Assembly: GCF_016616095.2 (NCBI RefSeq)
Contig: NZ_CP067089.2
Span: 2,852,001-2,916,000, forward strand
Reading direction: 5' to 3'
From: Breznakiella homolactica
GTDB lineage: Bacteria > Spirochaetota > Spirochaetia > Treponematales > Breznakiellaceae
Length of the DNA stretch: 64,000 nt
Part shown: positions 7,391-16,262 of the stretch, piece by piece
Position numbering within the stretch: the first letter of the stretch is position 1
Layout: every line of letters begins with the position of its first letter
Position numbers and translations under genes: made by a program
The notes under the pieces: generated by a model
The model's input: only the letters and a program-made list of their open reading frames with translations
The model's database searches: none
Told to the model about the DNA's origin: nothing

Positions 7391-8663
7391 AACGAAGTGG
7401 ATTATTTTTACGGTAATCCCCGTCGCCGTTGTTTTGCTCCTTGCGGCGGGAACACTGCTGCTCTACAGCGGCAGAAGCTCCCACCGCCTTCGGATCTGCA
7501 TCTTCAGCGGGAACCCCTGGGGTACCTCAGCTTCCGTGGGCGATCATGTATACACCGATTTGATCAGCCAATTCGAGATGCAGCAGGGTAAATATACTAT
7601 AGAAGTCTCGGTTTATCCTGTGGGAGATTATTCGGAGCTGCTGGCCCAGGATATTCTGAAGGGGATTGAAGCCGATGTATTCATGATACTGCCTGGAGAT
7701 TTCGCGGTTCTCGCGTCCGTGGGAATCCTCGCGGATCTCAAGCCGCTGATAAAAGAAAGCAGCTTCGATCTGTCGGTTTTTTACGATAATGCCCTTAAAG
7801 CGGGCCAGTACCGGAACAACCAGTATGCGCTTCCCTTGGAATTAAATCCCGCTCTGATGCTGATGAACCTCTCCATTCTGGAATCCTTCGGCCTGTTTCC
7901 TCCGGATTTAAGCTGGAACTGGGCTGATTTTTCATATTATATACAAAATGTTACCACCATCGGAAACGACATTCCCTGTTATTACGGAATCTCCAACTGG
8001 ACCTGGTTTGACGCGGTTTACTCGAATCAGCAGACGCTGTTTTCCGAATCGGGAGACCAGGCATTATGCACCGAGGAAGGAGTCGTTGAAGCTACCCGGT
8101 ATTACCAGGAAATCTGTTCATTGTATGAAGGGGTGATGGTCCCGGATTTTGATTCCGGGGAAGTTCTTTTCTCACCCTGCACCTACGCAAGCTATAAAAC
8201 AAACGCCTATTTTGAGGATAAGCTGAGCAATCCCCGAGATTTTAAATGGACTGCCACGACCATTCCCCGTGGTCCGCGGGGAAACAACGCCGGAGAGCTT
8301 AAGGTCCTTCTTATGGGCATATCCAGCCGGTCACGGAATAAACAAGGCGCCTGGGAATTTTTACAATTTGTGTCCGCCGGTTCCGGATCTTCCAGGAAAA
8401 TACTTCTTGAATCCCAGGGACTTCCCGCAAACCGGAACGGATTAGCCGAATACATGGGAACAAGCTCCGGTGAAGGTTTCGATGCCAGGCTGCTGGAGAC
8501 AATAATCAACGGATCGGTGGTGACACCGCGGTTTAAGAAACATACCTCGGCGCTGGAATTTCTTTCGGATACCATATTGAATGAACAGATACACCTGGAA
8601 ACCGATATTTCGGATTATCTCAAAAATCTCAACGATGCTATAGACATCTTTCTGAAGGAGTAA
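7380..8663 (+). CDS. Membrane-anchored extracellular solute-binding protein
   Basis: The 427-residue protein resembles ABC sugar-binding proteins of the family-1 (MalE-like) fold. An N-terminal hydrophobic segment (about residues 6-27) has no lipobox cysteine, so it is probably a signal anchor. Then come a binding-protein core with the early E-A-D-V-F-M-I strand, a Y-A-L-P-L-E-L-N-P-A-L-M-L-M-N hinge typical of the family, and aromatic residues (NWTWFD). Unusually there are no permease or ATPase genes nearby; it is the third gene of a kinase-regulator operon, overlapping the regulator by 11 nt. I therefore infer a sensory role, presenting a bound ligand to the kinase, rather than transport. 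The ATG at 7380 gives the natural MKNKTK start. Confidence 0.82.
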   Translation: MKNKTKWIIFTVIPVAVVLLLAAGTLLLYSGRSSHRLRICIFSGNPWGTSASVGDHVYTDLISQFEMQQGKYTIEVSVYPVGDYSELLAQDILKGIEADVFMILPGDFAVLASVGILADLKPLIKESSFDLSVFYDNALKAGQYRNNQYALPLELNPALMLMNLSILESFGLFPPDLSWNWADFSYYIQNVTTIGNDIPCYYGISNWTWFDAVYSNQQTLFSESGDQALCTEEGVVEATRYYQEICSLYEGVMVPDFDSGEVLFSPCTYASYKTNAYFEDKLSNPRDFKWTATTIPRGPRGNNAGELKVLLMGISSRSRNKQGAWEFLQFVSAGSGSSRKILLESQGLPANRNGLAEYMGTSSGEGFDARLLETIINGSVVTPRFKKHTSALEFLSDTILNEQIHLETDISDYLKNLNDAIDIFLKE

Positions 8664-9020
8664 TCCGTACCGGAGACTGTGACTTTTGTGACAATTGTAA
8701 TGAAAAAGAAGTTTTTTTTTGACCGCCATGCTATGATGCTCTAGAATCACTATAGGATTAAAGAAAAGTTAGAAATTAGGAATTATGACAATATTGTTCT
8801 TCTACAGCAGGACAGTATTGGTATTCTAGCGGGACTTCGCAGTATTTCAGCTCTGTTTTTTATAAGGAGGAAATACAGACTACGAAACACTTCTTATTTG
8901 TGAATAGGAAATGCTGCGGGTTATTAATCAAGCTCCCCATAGCTATTGATAGTATAAACCGACATGCAGTATTTAAAAAAGTAACCCATTAAAAAAAGCA
9001 ATTTAAAAAAGTTTTTTACT

Positions 9021-9070
9021 AGGGGGTATCCAGTAAACGTCACTCTGCTGGATATCCCCTATTATTTTTT
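9021..9070 (+). terminator. Rho-independent terminator
   Basis: Plus-strand stem agggggtatccag (9021-9033) pairs with ctggatatcccct (9048-9060) with a single G-U wobble and a 14-nt loop, followed by attatttttt. It is about 360 nt after the solute-binding protein stop, so it either ends a long trailer or belongs to a small RNA. Confidence 0.7.
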
Positions 9071-9181
9071 AAACTATTTATAATTGTTTTAATACTCTTT
9101 ATAAAATAACACAAAAAAATTTACTTTCTATAATTATTTTACTTATTTTGTGTTTTTTTTAATACATCATTTCAAAATTAC

Positions 9182-9207
9182 AAAACCCCGGGAAAATCCG
9201 GGGTTTT
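9182..9207. terminator. Bidirectional terminator hairpin
   Basis: aaaaccccgg (9182-9191) pairs perfectly with ccggggtttt (9198-9207) across a 6-nt loop. The T-run on either strand fits a bidirectional intrinsic terminator. It lies 27 nt past the stop of the minus-strand nucleotidase gene. Confidence 0.8.
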
Positions 9208-9233
9208 GTTTGCGTTATTTCAGGCGGTATATA

Positions 9234-11177
9234 TTACTGTTCGATCTGATATACACCGTACCCGGTTTCGGATGTCCTCAGGAACCTGATCCCCGGCAGA
9301 AGCGACTCCGCGGCCAGCGGGGAGCTCTGGAAGATAAGAGGCCCGGTGCCCGCAGGCAGGATCAATTCCCAGTTGCCGTCCGCTTCCGGAACTATTTCCT
9401 GGCGGTACTCAATATATTTGAGGATTACCTGCCGGTTTTCGTCGGGGGAAGCAAAAATTATCTTTCCGGGATTGACCCCCGGGAAATTGCCGCCGCCGTA
9501 GGCGCGGTAGTTGTTGGTGGCCACCACAAACTCCTGGTCCGCCCGGATAGGCCGGCCTTCAAACCGGAGATCCTTGATGCGTTCCGCTTTGCTGTCTACG
9601 AGGGTTCCTTCGGCGTTGTACCGCGCCGGCTGGGACACATCGATTTTATAGGTAACACCGTCAATTACATCGTACAGGTACGTGGGGAAGCTCTCATTTA
9701 CGAGCATCTGCTCGCCCTGCTTTGCGGGATCAATCTGGTTGAACTGGCCGGCGCTCATTTCGAGCCATTCCTTGATTTCCGCGCCGTTCATTTTGAGGCA
9801 TACCACGGTGTTGGAGAACACGTACAGGTCGGCGATGTTCTTAATCGCCAGGGGGCCGGCGGGTACATTGGTGTAATACCGGGGGCCCTGCCGTCCGCCG
9901 GCTTTGAAGGGCGCCGCGGCGGACAGTACGGGAAGGTTCGCGTATTCCGTACCGGCCAGGGCCTGCTTGGTATACCAGGTCTGGGCCTCATTGATAATCT
10001 GCACGGAATAATCGTCCCGCACGAGAGCAAAGAAACTGTTGAGAGGCGCGGCAAGGCTGCCGCCGGCGGTAGCGCCGCCTTCATCGCCGCCCACGGGCGA
10101 ACGGATATACGCCACCGTGGCTTCGTGTTCCTTTTCCAGAAGCGCCGCAAGTTCAGGATCACCGGGGTACAGGCTTGTCCGGGCCGCGGTATCGTATACG
10201 GGAATCAGCTGGGCGGATCCGTCGGTCCGCTGCCACGCTCCGTTCTTCTTTTCATAGGTCAGATTGATCGCACCCAGGGTATCGGCAAAACTGCTGGGCA
10301 TAACCACGGGAATACCGTTGATCGTCCCTTTATCAATATCCGCGCCCTTGAGGCCGGCGAAAGCCCGGCCGGGGAATTTGCCGTGGGCATGGCCGGTGAT
10401 AACCGCGTCCACACCGGGAATCTCCGTCATGTAATAGCCGAAATTCTCCTCGCCGCCCTGCCGGGGAAAATCCGAAATACCTGAGTGGGCGAGGACTATT
10501 ATGATATCCGCACCGGCGGCTTTCATCTGGGGAATGTATTTTACCGCCGCGTCATAGCCGTCCATAACTTCCACCCTGCCCCGGAGATGCGCTCCGTCCC
10601 AGAGGATGATCTGGGGCGGAACGAGCCCGATTACACCAATCCGCATAAGCTGCAGGTATCCGTTCCGGTCTTCAAATCCCCGGACCAGTATTTTGTATGG
10701 GGTGAAATAGGGGGTTTTAGTCAGGGGGTTAACCACATTGGCGCAGACCACGGGAAAATGGGCGCCCTGGATAACCGTATTGAGATAAGGGAGCCCGAAG
10801 TTGAATTCATGGTTTCCCAGGGTCATCGCATCGTACCCCATGGCGTTCAGGAGGGTCATTATGGGGCTTATCTGGCCCTTCTGGGGCGGATTCTTCATGA
10901 GATACTCACCGAAGGGGTTTCCCTGGATATTATCGCCGTTATCCAGAAGCAGAACATTCGGATTGGAAGCCCGTTCCTGATTAATTGCGGTGGCTATTTT
11001 TACGAGCCCGTTCTGGTCAGTAGGCATATCGGTAAAATAATCGTATTCCAGGTAATTGTTATGGACGTCAGAGGTTGCCAGAACCGTGATATCAACGGTC
11101 TGACCATATGCAGAAAGGGCTCCGGCAATGATAAGCACCATGCTTATCCAGCGGATTTTTGGTAATACAACTTTCAT
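9234..11177 (-). CDS. cpdB: 2',3'-cyclic-nucleotide 2'-phosphodiesterase / 3'-nucleotidase, periplasmic
   Basis: A 647-residue exported metallophosphoesterase of the CpdB/5'-nucleotidase family, which hydrolyses 2',3'-cyclic nucleotides and 3'-nucleotides in the periplasm to salvage nucleosides. The signal peptide covers about residues 1-25 (A-Y-G-Q cleavage). The catalytic domain motifs are in order: ATSDVHN (D37, H39), L-D-N-G-D-N-I-Q-G-N-P (D82, N83), GNHEFNFG (N122, H123), VLAHSG and GHAHG. A C-terminal 5_nucleotid_C domain shows the ATNNYRAYGGGNFPG substrate-binding loop, with normal length for CpdB. A perfect AGGAGGA site precedes the ATG, a promoter lies at 11220-11249, and a terminator follows, so it is probably a single-gene unit. 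Confidence 0.93.
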   Translation of the reverse strand: MKVVLPKIRWISMVLIIAGALSAYGQTVDITVLATSDVHNNYLEYDYFTDMPTDQNGLVKIATAINQERASNPNVLLLDNGDNIQGNPFGEYLMKNPPQKGQISPIMTLLNAMGYDAMTLGNHEFNFGLPYLNTVIQGAHFPVVCANVVNPLTKTPYFTPYKILVRGFEDRNGYLQLMRIGVIGLVPPQIILWDGAHLRGRVEVMDGYDAAVKYIPQMKAAGADIIIVLAHSGISDFPRQGGEENFGYYMTEIPGVDAVITGHAHGKFPGRAFAGLKGADIDKGTINGIPVVMPSSFADTLGAINLTYEKKNGAWQRTDGSAQLIPVYDTAARTSLYPGDPELAALLEKEHEATVAYIRSPVGGDEGGATAGGSLAAPLNSFFALVRDDYSVQIINEAQTWYTKQALAGTEYANLPVLSAAAPFKAGGRQGPRYYTNVPAGPLAIKNIADLYVFSNTVVCLKMNGAEIKEWLEMSAGQFNQIDPAKQGEQMLVNESFPTYLYDVIDGVTYKIDVSQPARYNAEGTLVDSKAERIKDLRFEGRPIRADQEFVVATNNYRAYGGGNFPGVNPGKIIFASPDENRQVILKYIEYRQEIVPEADGNWELILPAGTGPLIFQSSPLAAESLLPGIRFLRTSETGYGVYQIEQ

Positions 11178-11219
11178 ATATCCTCCTGATTAATACTTTA
11201 CACAGCAATATACCATATA

Positions 11220-11249
11220 ATTATAGACCTTGGTTATAAATTATTACAA
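11220..11249 (-). promoter_or_regulatory. Predicted sigma-70 promoter for cpdB
   Basis: Minus-strand TTGTAA (11249-11244), an 18-nt spacer, then a perfect TATAAT (11225-11220). The Shine-Dalgarno AGGAGG at 11186-11181 follows and then the cpdB ATG. Confidence 0.6.
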
Positions 11250-11265
11250 GAGATTGCGGCATGAC

Positions 11266-11470
11266 CAGGTCACCCGCAGTATACTATGGAAATAATACAA
11301 AGCAGCATGGGAGAAAGAGATCCGGGGGTCCTGCCGTACAGCATGGGAGCTGAGCGACTTTCGAGGCCGAAGGCCGCTGAGGAGCCAGCTCCCATGCTGT
11401 GCGGCACCCCGCGTTTCCATTGCGGCACCATGCATAGGCGCGGAATGCTTTGTATATTGCGGCAGTCCTG
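11266..11470. repeat. Palindromic element, copy 6
   Basis: About 205 bp. The outer ends caggtcacccgcagtatac (from 11266) and gtatattgcggcagtcctg (to 11470) are imperfect inverses. The 19-bp arms at 11333-11351 and 11387-11405 pair with one mismatch. The loop (11352-11386) holds the core gagcgactttcgaggccgaaggccgctgag in copy 1 orientation, written here only to show the family link. It separates cpdB from the next gene and fills most of the 11178-11483 gap. Confidence 0.83.
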
Positions 11471-11483
11471 CTATAATAATAGT

Positions 11484-12044
11484 ATGGAAGCCAGAAAAAA
11501 AACGAAAACCCCGCCGGCCGGGACGAAAAAGCTTTCCAAGTCCGCAAAACAGCCGCCGAAAAAAGAAAATGACCCTAAAAAAGCCCTGGAAGAAGAGCTT
11601 AAAAGCCTTATTCCCCGGCTGGATGAAGAGGGACTTACGTTCCTGATCCAGCAGGCACAGGTCCATCTGTACAACATGCAGGTTGATGAGCTGAATAAAA
11701 CCATGATGCGCACCGCCCCGCGGGAAAAAGCCGCCGATTCTTCGGAAAAGGCGAAGAAAAACTCCCAGGAACTGCGGATAGAAGCCTCAAACGACAAAAG
11801 CAGTTTTTATCTTGTCCACAGCAACCACTGGATCATGCTAACCGACGAAGAAATGATCCAGCTGGTTAAAATAGCCTCCGCCAGGGGCGTTACCAACGCG
11901 GAAAAAACCGAGGCTCTTTACCGGTGGCTGGAAAGGGAGCGGACGGATATTTTCGGTGAGATTCCCATTGAGGACGAAAACGACGAAATTCTGCTTAATC
12001 TAATACGGCTTATTAAAAAAACCTTTGCCCTCCGGTATAAGTAA
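11484..12044 (+). CDS. Lysine-rich protein of unknown function
   Basis: The 186-residue protein has a very basic, low-complexity N terminus (about residues 1-32, repeated K-K, K-T and P-P) and then a helical, acidic C-terminal region with a W-I-M-L-T-D-E-E-M-I-Q-L core. No signal peptide or membrane segment is seen, so it is probably cytoplasmic and may contact nucleic acid through the basic tail; that is inference. I chose ATG 11484 because the open frame upstream runs through the palindromic element. A perfect TATAAT at 11472-11477 ends 6 nt before the ATG and no Shine-Dalgarno is visible, so translation could be leaderless. It is followed by a good terminator. Confidence 0.7.
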   Translation: MEARKKTKTPPAGTKKLSKSAKQPPKKENDPKKALEEELKSLIPRLDEEGLTFLIQQAQVHLYNMQVDELNKTMMRTAPREKAADSSEKAKKNSQELRIEASNDKSSFYLVHSNHWIMLTDEEMIQLVKIASARGVTNAEKTEALYRWLERERTDIFGEIPIEDENDEILLNLIRLIKKTFALRYK

Positions 12045-12076
12045 TTTTGTTAGAAAAGGCTAACTAAGATGACAAA

Positions 12077-12108
12077 AAAAACCTCCGGCTGAGTGCCCGG
12101 AGGTTTTT
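12077..12108. terminator. Bidirectional terminator
   Basis: aaaaacctccgg (12077-12088) pairs perfectly with ccggaggttttt (12097-12108) across an 8-nt loop. It sits between the convergent lysine-rich gene and the minus-strand exported-protein gene and can serve both. Confidence 0.9.
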
Positions 12109-12123
12109 GCTTCCTTCAGCGGA

Positions 12124-12891
12124 TCATAAACCGTCGATCATCCAATCAACGATGACATTGAGCCGTTTCTGTATGGCCGATGGCATGTGGACCCGGGAGG
12201 ATATAAAACTGGAAACATCGGCGCCGGCTATACTGTAAACCAAAAGGCCGTCGGTAAGCGGCTCGATGTAAATCTGCGCTACGAATTTCTCTTCCCGGAT
12301 AACGGGAATAAAAGTATAGGTCAGGTTCTTGAAATTCGACAGGGTATATAAAAGGCCGTTTCCTGCTGGCCGTATATCGGCGCGGTAGTATGAATTGCCG
12401 AAGTTGACATCCTTGAGCTTAATATAGATCGTTTCCGAAGCGGGAACCGCCGCCGCGTCCGGGGGATCAGGGATCTCTCTGGTTCTCTTGGCGCTTTCTA
12501 TGCGGCTGGCTTCCTCAAACAGGGGAATATTGTCGTTTTTCGTGGCGGAACGGTAGAGCCGGCCTTTAAGATTGCGGACTTTTCCCAGGGCATTGTACAC
12601 GGTAAGAAGTTCCACCGGGCCGCCGGTATAAGGCAGCACCTGGAGGGATTCCACAATAAATGAGGGACTGCGGTCAAATACCGGTCCGGAAATATCGGTA
12701 TCCATCGCGGGAAGCAGTCTGAGCCGGCCCGAAGGCGATTCATCGGTTTCCAGAATACCCCCGGAGGCAAAAGCCGCTTCCTTTTTAGAACCTTCCAGAT
12801 TGGGATACGCCTCATCAAAAGATCTGACCTGCCCCCACAGAGCAGCGGGAAGCAGCCACAATACAGCCAAATACAGCATGCGTCTGGTCAA
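12124..12891 (-). CDS. Exported protein of unknown function (treponeme-like)
   Basis: A 255-residue protein with a signal peptide (T-R-R-M-L-Y-L-A-V-L-W-L-L-P-A-A-L-W-G) and a soluble mature domain rich in beta-strand-like stretches. I do not recognise an enzyme motif; it resembles conserved hypothetical periplasmic proteins of spirochaetes. Translation probably begins at the TTG at 12891: the preceding AAAGGAG (about 12899-12905) is correctly spaced for it and supplies the basic n-region, while the ATG at 12879 is too distant. The TTG directly follows the TGA of the WbaP-like gene, so the two are translationally coupled and the protein may serve the same envelope pathway. Confidence 0.68.
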   Translation of the reverse strand: MTRRMLYLAVLWLLPAALWGQVRSFDEAYPNLEGSKKEAAFASGGILETDESPSGRLRLLPAMDTDISGPVFDRSPSFIVESLQVLPYTGGPVELLTVYNALGKVRNLKGRLYRSATKNDNIPLFEEASRIESAKRTREIPDPPDAAAVPASETIYIKLKDVNFGNSYYRADIRPAGNGLLYTLSNFKNLTYTFIPVIREEKFVAQIYIEPLTDGLLVYSIAGADVSSFISSRVHMPSAIQKRLNVIVDWMIDGL

Positions 12892-14334
12892 TCAGTACGC
12901 TCCTTTCCCGCGGATTACGACACCCACGGTTTTATACAGAATCCACAGGTCGAGCCACACGGACCAGCTTTCAAGATAATAGGTATCGTAGGAAATCCGC
13001 TCGGAATAATCCGTATTGGATCTGCCGGAAACCTGCCACATACCGCTGAGGCCCGGTTTTACCGAGAAAATCCGGTAAAAATCCTGACCGTATTTTTTCA
13101 CCTCATCCTGAACAATAGGCCGGGGACCCACCAGGCTCATTTCACCTTTTATAATATTGAATATCTGGGGAAACTCATCCAGGCTTGTTTTCCGCAGGAA
13201 TTTGCCGACCTTCGTAACCCGGGGATCGTTCTTAAGCTTATGGCTGGCTTCCCATTCCTTTTTTATTTCAGGATCAGAATCGAGAAGCTTTTTAAGCCGC
13301 TCATCGGCGTCAACAACCATGGATCGGAATTTATAGGCCTTAAAGGGCTTCCCGTCCTTTCCGAGACGGGTATGGCCGTATAATACCGGCCCCGGGGACG
13401 AGGTTTTAACCAGCAGCGCCAGGAAAAGGAGCAGCGGGGAGATGATGAGTCCGCCGAGAACCACAATAGACAGGTCCATAAAACGTTTGCAGCCCAAGTT
13501 CCAGGGCATCTTTAGCTTATGGCTGGAGGCAAACCCCAGAATACCGTCGAAATCCCGGACAGACATCCATATATTGGTAATGCCGAAAAAATTCGGGATG
13601 AGTACGCTGTACCGGAACGCGGCCACCGAGTAGTTGAGGAGTTTGGCCAGTTCGGTGCGTTTTAGCTCCGGCATGGCCACAATCGCCATTTTAATGTTGT
13701 ACCGGGAGACAATTTCCGGACCAATGCTGGTATCGGCAATTATGGGAATTCCCCGGTATTCCTCCCCGGTTTCCGGGTTGTTGTCCAGGATCAGGACCGG
13801 AATATACCCCATTTGCCGGCTGTTGAGCAGCCGGTCAACGATGAGCTGCCCGGTGGCCCCGTTGCCGTATATGACCGCCGGGATACCCCCCAGCCGGGTC
13901 TTAGCAAGGAACGATCTGGCGCAGGAACGGAAAAACAGCAGAATAACCATGGAACACAGAAAACTGACGATAAACGCGATGGAAATATAATCCCATTCCT
14001 GATCTTCAACATACCGGGACATTATAATGCCCCCATGGGCCATCAGGGACGCTATCGTAAACCGGCGGAGCTCCTCCGCCGGAGCTAAAGAAATCCCGGG
14101 ATACAGGTGGGTCACGTAAAAAACAATGATAAACGCCGGCAGATACGGCCAGTATGTCACAAAGGATCTGAAATTTATCGCGCTGAAATCATATAAATTG
14201 ACCAGGAAAAACCCCGCCCCGAAGGACATCATTACCGCAATGAGATCAAAAATGATAAGGATTGTGGTGGTCAGGGCAGAGCTTGTCCGGCGATATCTGG
14301 TCCGGTACCAAATATCGAATTCAGTTAATGACAT
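12892..14334 (-). CDS. Undecaprenyl-phosphate sugar phosphotransferase (WbaP-like)
   Basis: The 480-residue polyprenyl-phosphate hexose-1-phosphate transferase starts a lipid-linked repeat unit by moving sugar-1-P (typically Gal or Glc) from UDP-sugar to undecaprenyl phosphate at the inner membrane. It has an N-terminal block of about four or five membrane helices (to about 140), a central Rossmann-like domain (about 150-225, IPAVIYGNGATG) and the C-terminal catalytic bacterial sugar transferase domain (from about 283). Catalytic motifs: KAYKFRSM, TSLDEFPQ (D386-E387), LVGPRP (401-406) and SVKPGLSGMWQVSGRS. Length and architecture are those of full WbaP rather than minimal PglC. It is the only initiating transferase in the window, divergent from the Wzi-like gene. 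Confidence 0.92.
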   Translation of the reverse strand: MSLTEFDIWYRTRYRRTSSALTTTILIIFDLIAVMMSFGAGFFLVNLYDFSAINFRSFVTYWPYLPAFIIVFYVTHLYPGISLAPAEELRRFTIASLMAHGGIIMSRYVEDQEWDYISIAFIVSFLCSMVILLFFRSCARSFLAKTRLGGIPAVIYGNGATGQLIVDRLLNSRQMGYIPVLILDNNPETGEEYRGIPIIADTSIGPEIVSRYNIKMAIVAMPELKRTELAKLLNYSVAAFRYSVLIPNFFGITNIWMSVRDFDGILGFASSHKLKMPWNLGCKRFMDLSIVVLGGLIISPLLLFLALLVKTSSPGPVLYGHTRLGKDGKPFKAYKFRSMVVDADERLKKLLDSDPEIKKEWEASHKLKNDPRVTKVGKFLRKTSLDEFPQIFNIIKGEMSLVGPRPIVQDEVKKYGQDFYRIFSVKPGLSGMWQVSGRSNTDYSERISYDTYYLESWSVWLDLWILYKTVGVVIRGKGAY

Positions 14335-14413
14335 AATACCAGCATGAAGGAAAATTCCATTTATAGCAATAATATAGCAGATAAATTATTTTGCATATCC
14401 GCTTAAATAACCG

Positions 14414-14442
14414 TTGAAGGGATTCCATATTGCCTTTATACT
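14414..14442 (+). promoter_or_regulatory. Predicted sigma-70 promoter for the Wzi-like gene
   Basis: TTGAAG (14414-14419), a 17-nt spacer and TATACT (14437-14442) predict a start near 14449 and a leader of about 40 nt to the ATG at 14488. It lies in the divergent gap with the WbaP-like gene. Confidence 0.65.
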
Positions 14443-14487
14443 AACCCTGTCGCAGACGATATCTAATTATTCATTGAGAGTACAATT

Positions 14488-16230
14488 ATGAGGAAGTTTT
14501 ACACTGCAGTCTTACTGATTGTGTTCCTGTCGGCGGGAATCTCGGCCCAGTCAATTATCAATCCTTCGGATTCGTTTTATGAAGATCTGAAGGTTTGGGA
14601 AACCCTTGGCCTGGTATCCAATCTGCCGCCCCTGCGCCCGTATCCTGAGCAGATGGTAAAATCCATCCTGAACCAGGTGATGGAAAGCAGCAATCCGGTC
14701 CAGCGGGAAAGGGCGCGCGCCCAGTATGACCGTCTGTTTTACAGACCCGTCCGGGTGGCCGCGGAGGGAATCGGGACGTTCAGCATGAACAACCATTCCG
14801 ACACGGCAAAACAGGCCGATATGAGCCTTATTTTATTCGGAAACTATTCATTCCGCAATATTTTTTCCCTGGCCTATGATCTGAACATTCTGCTTTCAAA
14901 CAAAGACCCGGGAGAAGAAATTACCCCCGCGAATTCAGCCTACCCCCACGATACGTATGCCGACAGCGCTGAAATCGGCCCCATGAATGTGTATACCAGT
15001 TTCAACACCGCGGCGGCCGTGGGGACCGAGAAAATGTGGTTCCAGGCGGGGATGAACCGCTCATCCTGGGGTGATTTCTATGACAACGGCCTTGTAATCG
15101 GGCCGGACGCCTTCCATACGGGCAATATGTCCTTTGTTATCAACGAAAAAAAATGGAATTACACCCTGGCAATGTTTATGCTGTCCGCGTCCCCAGATAC
15201 GGGCAATATATACGACAGCCCCCATCCGGAAAAATTCATGTTCATGCACGCAGTTGAGTTCAAACCTCTTAAATGGCTGAGTCTTTCCTATTACGAAAAT
15301 GTTATTTACGGCCAACGGTTCGACCCGCTGTATTTGCTGCCCGTTTCCCCGTATATGATCTCCCAGCAGCTGACCGGCGCGGATGACTACAATCTGCAGA
15401 TGGGTGTATCCTTTAAGATAAAGCCTTTCAGCGGTTTTTCATGGGCGACGAATTTATTCCTGGATGACGCCAACTTCAACGATATTATCCGGCTTGACTT
15501 TGATACGAAACTCAGGATAGGGCTGCAGACGGGAGTAACCTGGATACCGGAGGTACCCATGGTTTCGGCGGTCCTCTTCGACTACACTCTCATAACCCCG
15601 TATACCTATACCCATTACGATTATTCCGAAGACAGGGTCAACTACCAGAATTATACCAACAAGGGCCGGAGTATCGGCGCGTCGATTCCGCCGAATTCCG
15701 ACCGGATAACCCTGACGGGAAAATTCGAACCGATTAAGAACCTCAGGGTGAACGCGTCCGCGGTGTTTATTCGGCACGCGAACGTAAACGAATCCCTTCC
15801 CTGGGATGTGGCTAAGGAATATCTGGATTACACCTATGATCCCGAAAAAAGCGAGAGCATCGATACCAGCGGCGGGATAATGGATTCGCCTAACGCGGGA
15901 AAGGAATATCTGGATTACGCCCATGACAATCTCATGTTTATGGAACAGGAAACGAAGCAGTATACGGTTCAGCTCGGGCTGGACGCGGCCTGGGAACTGC
16001 CCCGGTTTAAATACGGCAGTCTGAGCTTCACCGCGGGATACGTATTTGAGTTCATCTACAATGACGGTGTCAGTAATCCGATATATACCGGAAGCGAGCT
16101 CGATCTCAGCACCAATCCTACTGAAGCTCAGATAAAACAGGCGATTGAGAAAGCCAAGTCGGTCTGGCGGAGCAACCTGCGCAACACGATCAACAATTAC
16201 TTCACCCTGGGCATAAAATTCACGTATTAA
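14488..16230 (+). CDS. Wzi-like outer-membrane beta-barrel protein
   Basis: A 580-residue exported protein with signal peptide (about 1-20, cleavage I-S-A-Q) and a long series of alternating polar/aromatic strands ending in an aromatic terminus (K-F-T-Y), the hallmark of outer-membrane barrels. The early helical region (E-D-L-K-V-W-E-T-L-G-L-V-S-N-L-P-P-L-R-P-Y) and overall layout resemble capsule assembly Wzi proteins, which anchor polysaccharide at the surface. A duplicated K-E-Y-L-D-Y segment occurs around residues 448 and 473. It is the only plus-strand gene in the glycan region, with its own promoter. The Wzi call is by family resemblance and may instead mean a generic porin-like barrel. 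Confidence 0.75.
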   Translation: MRKFYTAVLLIVFLSAGISAQSIINPSDSFYEDLKVWETLGLVSNLPPLRPYPEQMVKSILNQVMESSNPVQRERARAQYDRLFYRPVRVAAEGIGTFSMNNHSDTAKQADMSLILFGNYSFRNIFSLAYDLNILLSNKDPGEEITPANSAYPHDTYADSAEIGPMNVYTSFNTAAAVGTEKMWFQAGMNRSSWGDFYDNGLVIGPDAFHTGNMSFVINEKKWNYTLAMFMLSASPDTGNIYDSPHPEKFMFMHAVEFKPLKWLSLSYYENVIYGQRFDPLYLLPVSPYMISQQLTGADDYNLQMGVSFKIKPFSGFSWATNLFLDDANFNDIIRLDFDTKLRIGLQTGVTWIPEVPMVSAVLFDYTLITPYTYTHYDYSEDRVNYQNYTNKGRSIGASIPPNSDRITLTGKFEPIKNLRVNASAVFIRHANVNESLPWDVAKEYLDYTYDPEKSESIDTSGGIMDSPNAGKEYLDYAHDNLMFMEQETKQYTVQLGLDAAWELPRFKYGSLSFTAGYVFEFIYNDGVSNPIYTGSELDLSTNPTEAQIKQAIEKAKSVWRSNLRNTINNYFTLGIKFTY

Positions 16231-16241
16231 AAAGAAGCTGG

Positions 16242-16262
16242 GCCGCCGCTATACGCGGCGGC
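16242..16262. terminator. Convergent-gene terminator hairpin
   Basis: gccgccgc (16242-16249) pairs with gcggcggc (16255-16262) around a 5-nt loop. It overlaps the end of the minus-strand GT4 gene. The T-rich stretch after it on the minus strand (ttcttttt) fits an intrinsic terminator for the long minus-strand operon. Confidence 0.65.

Larger units (their letters stand above)
8664..9233. other. 570-bp gap without a convincing gene
   Basis: AT-rich DNA between the solute-binding protein and the nucleotidase. It contains a strong isolated Shine-Dalgarno (aaggagg, 8864-8870) with no ATG at usable distance; the nearest in-frame starts are ACG at 8882 or GTG at 8900, opening only about 30-37 codons. 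A 14-codon ATG reading at 8785 is also present. Two terminator-like hairpins lie at 9021-9070 and 9182-9207. It could encode a small peptide or an sRNA ending at 9070, or be gene debris; nothing here is firm. Confidence 0.3.

Noticed and set aside
9150-11165. Long plus-strand open frames (444 and 226 codons) opposite cpdB
   Set aside because: They are the complement of a gene with clear signal peptide and catalytic motifs; their proteins are low-complexity and lack any domain.
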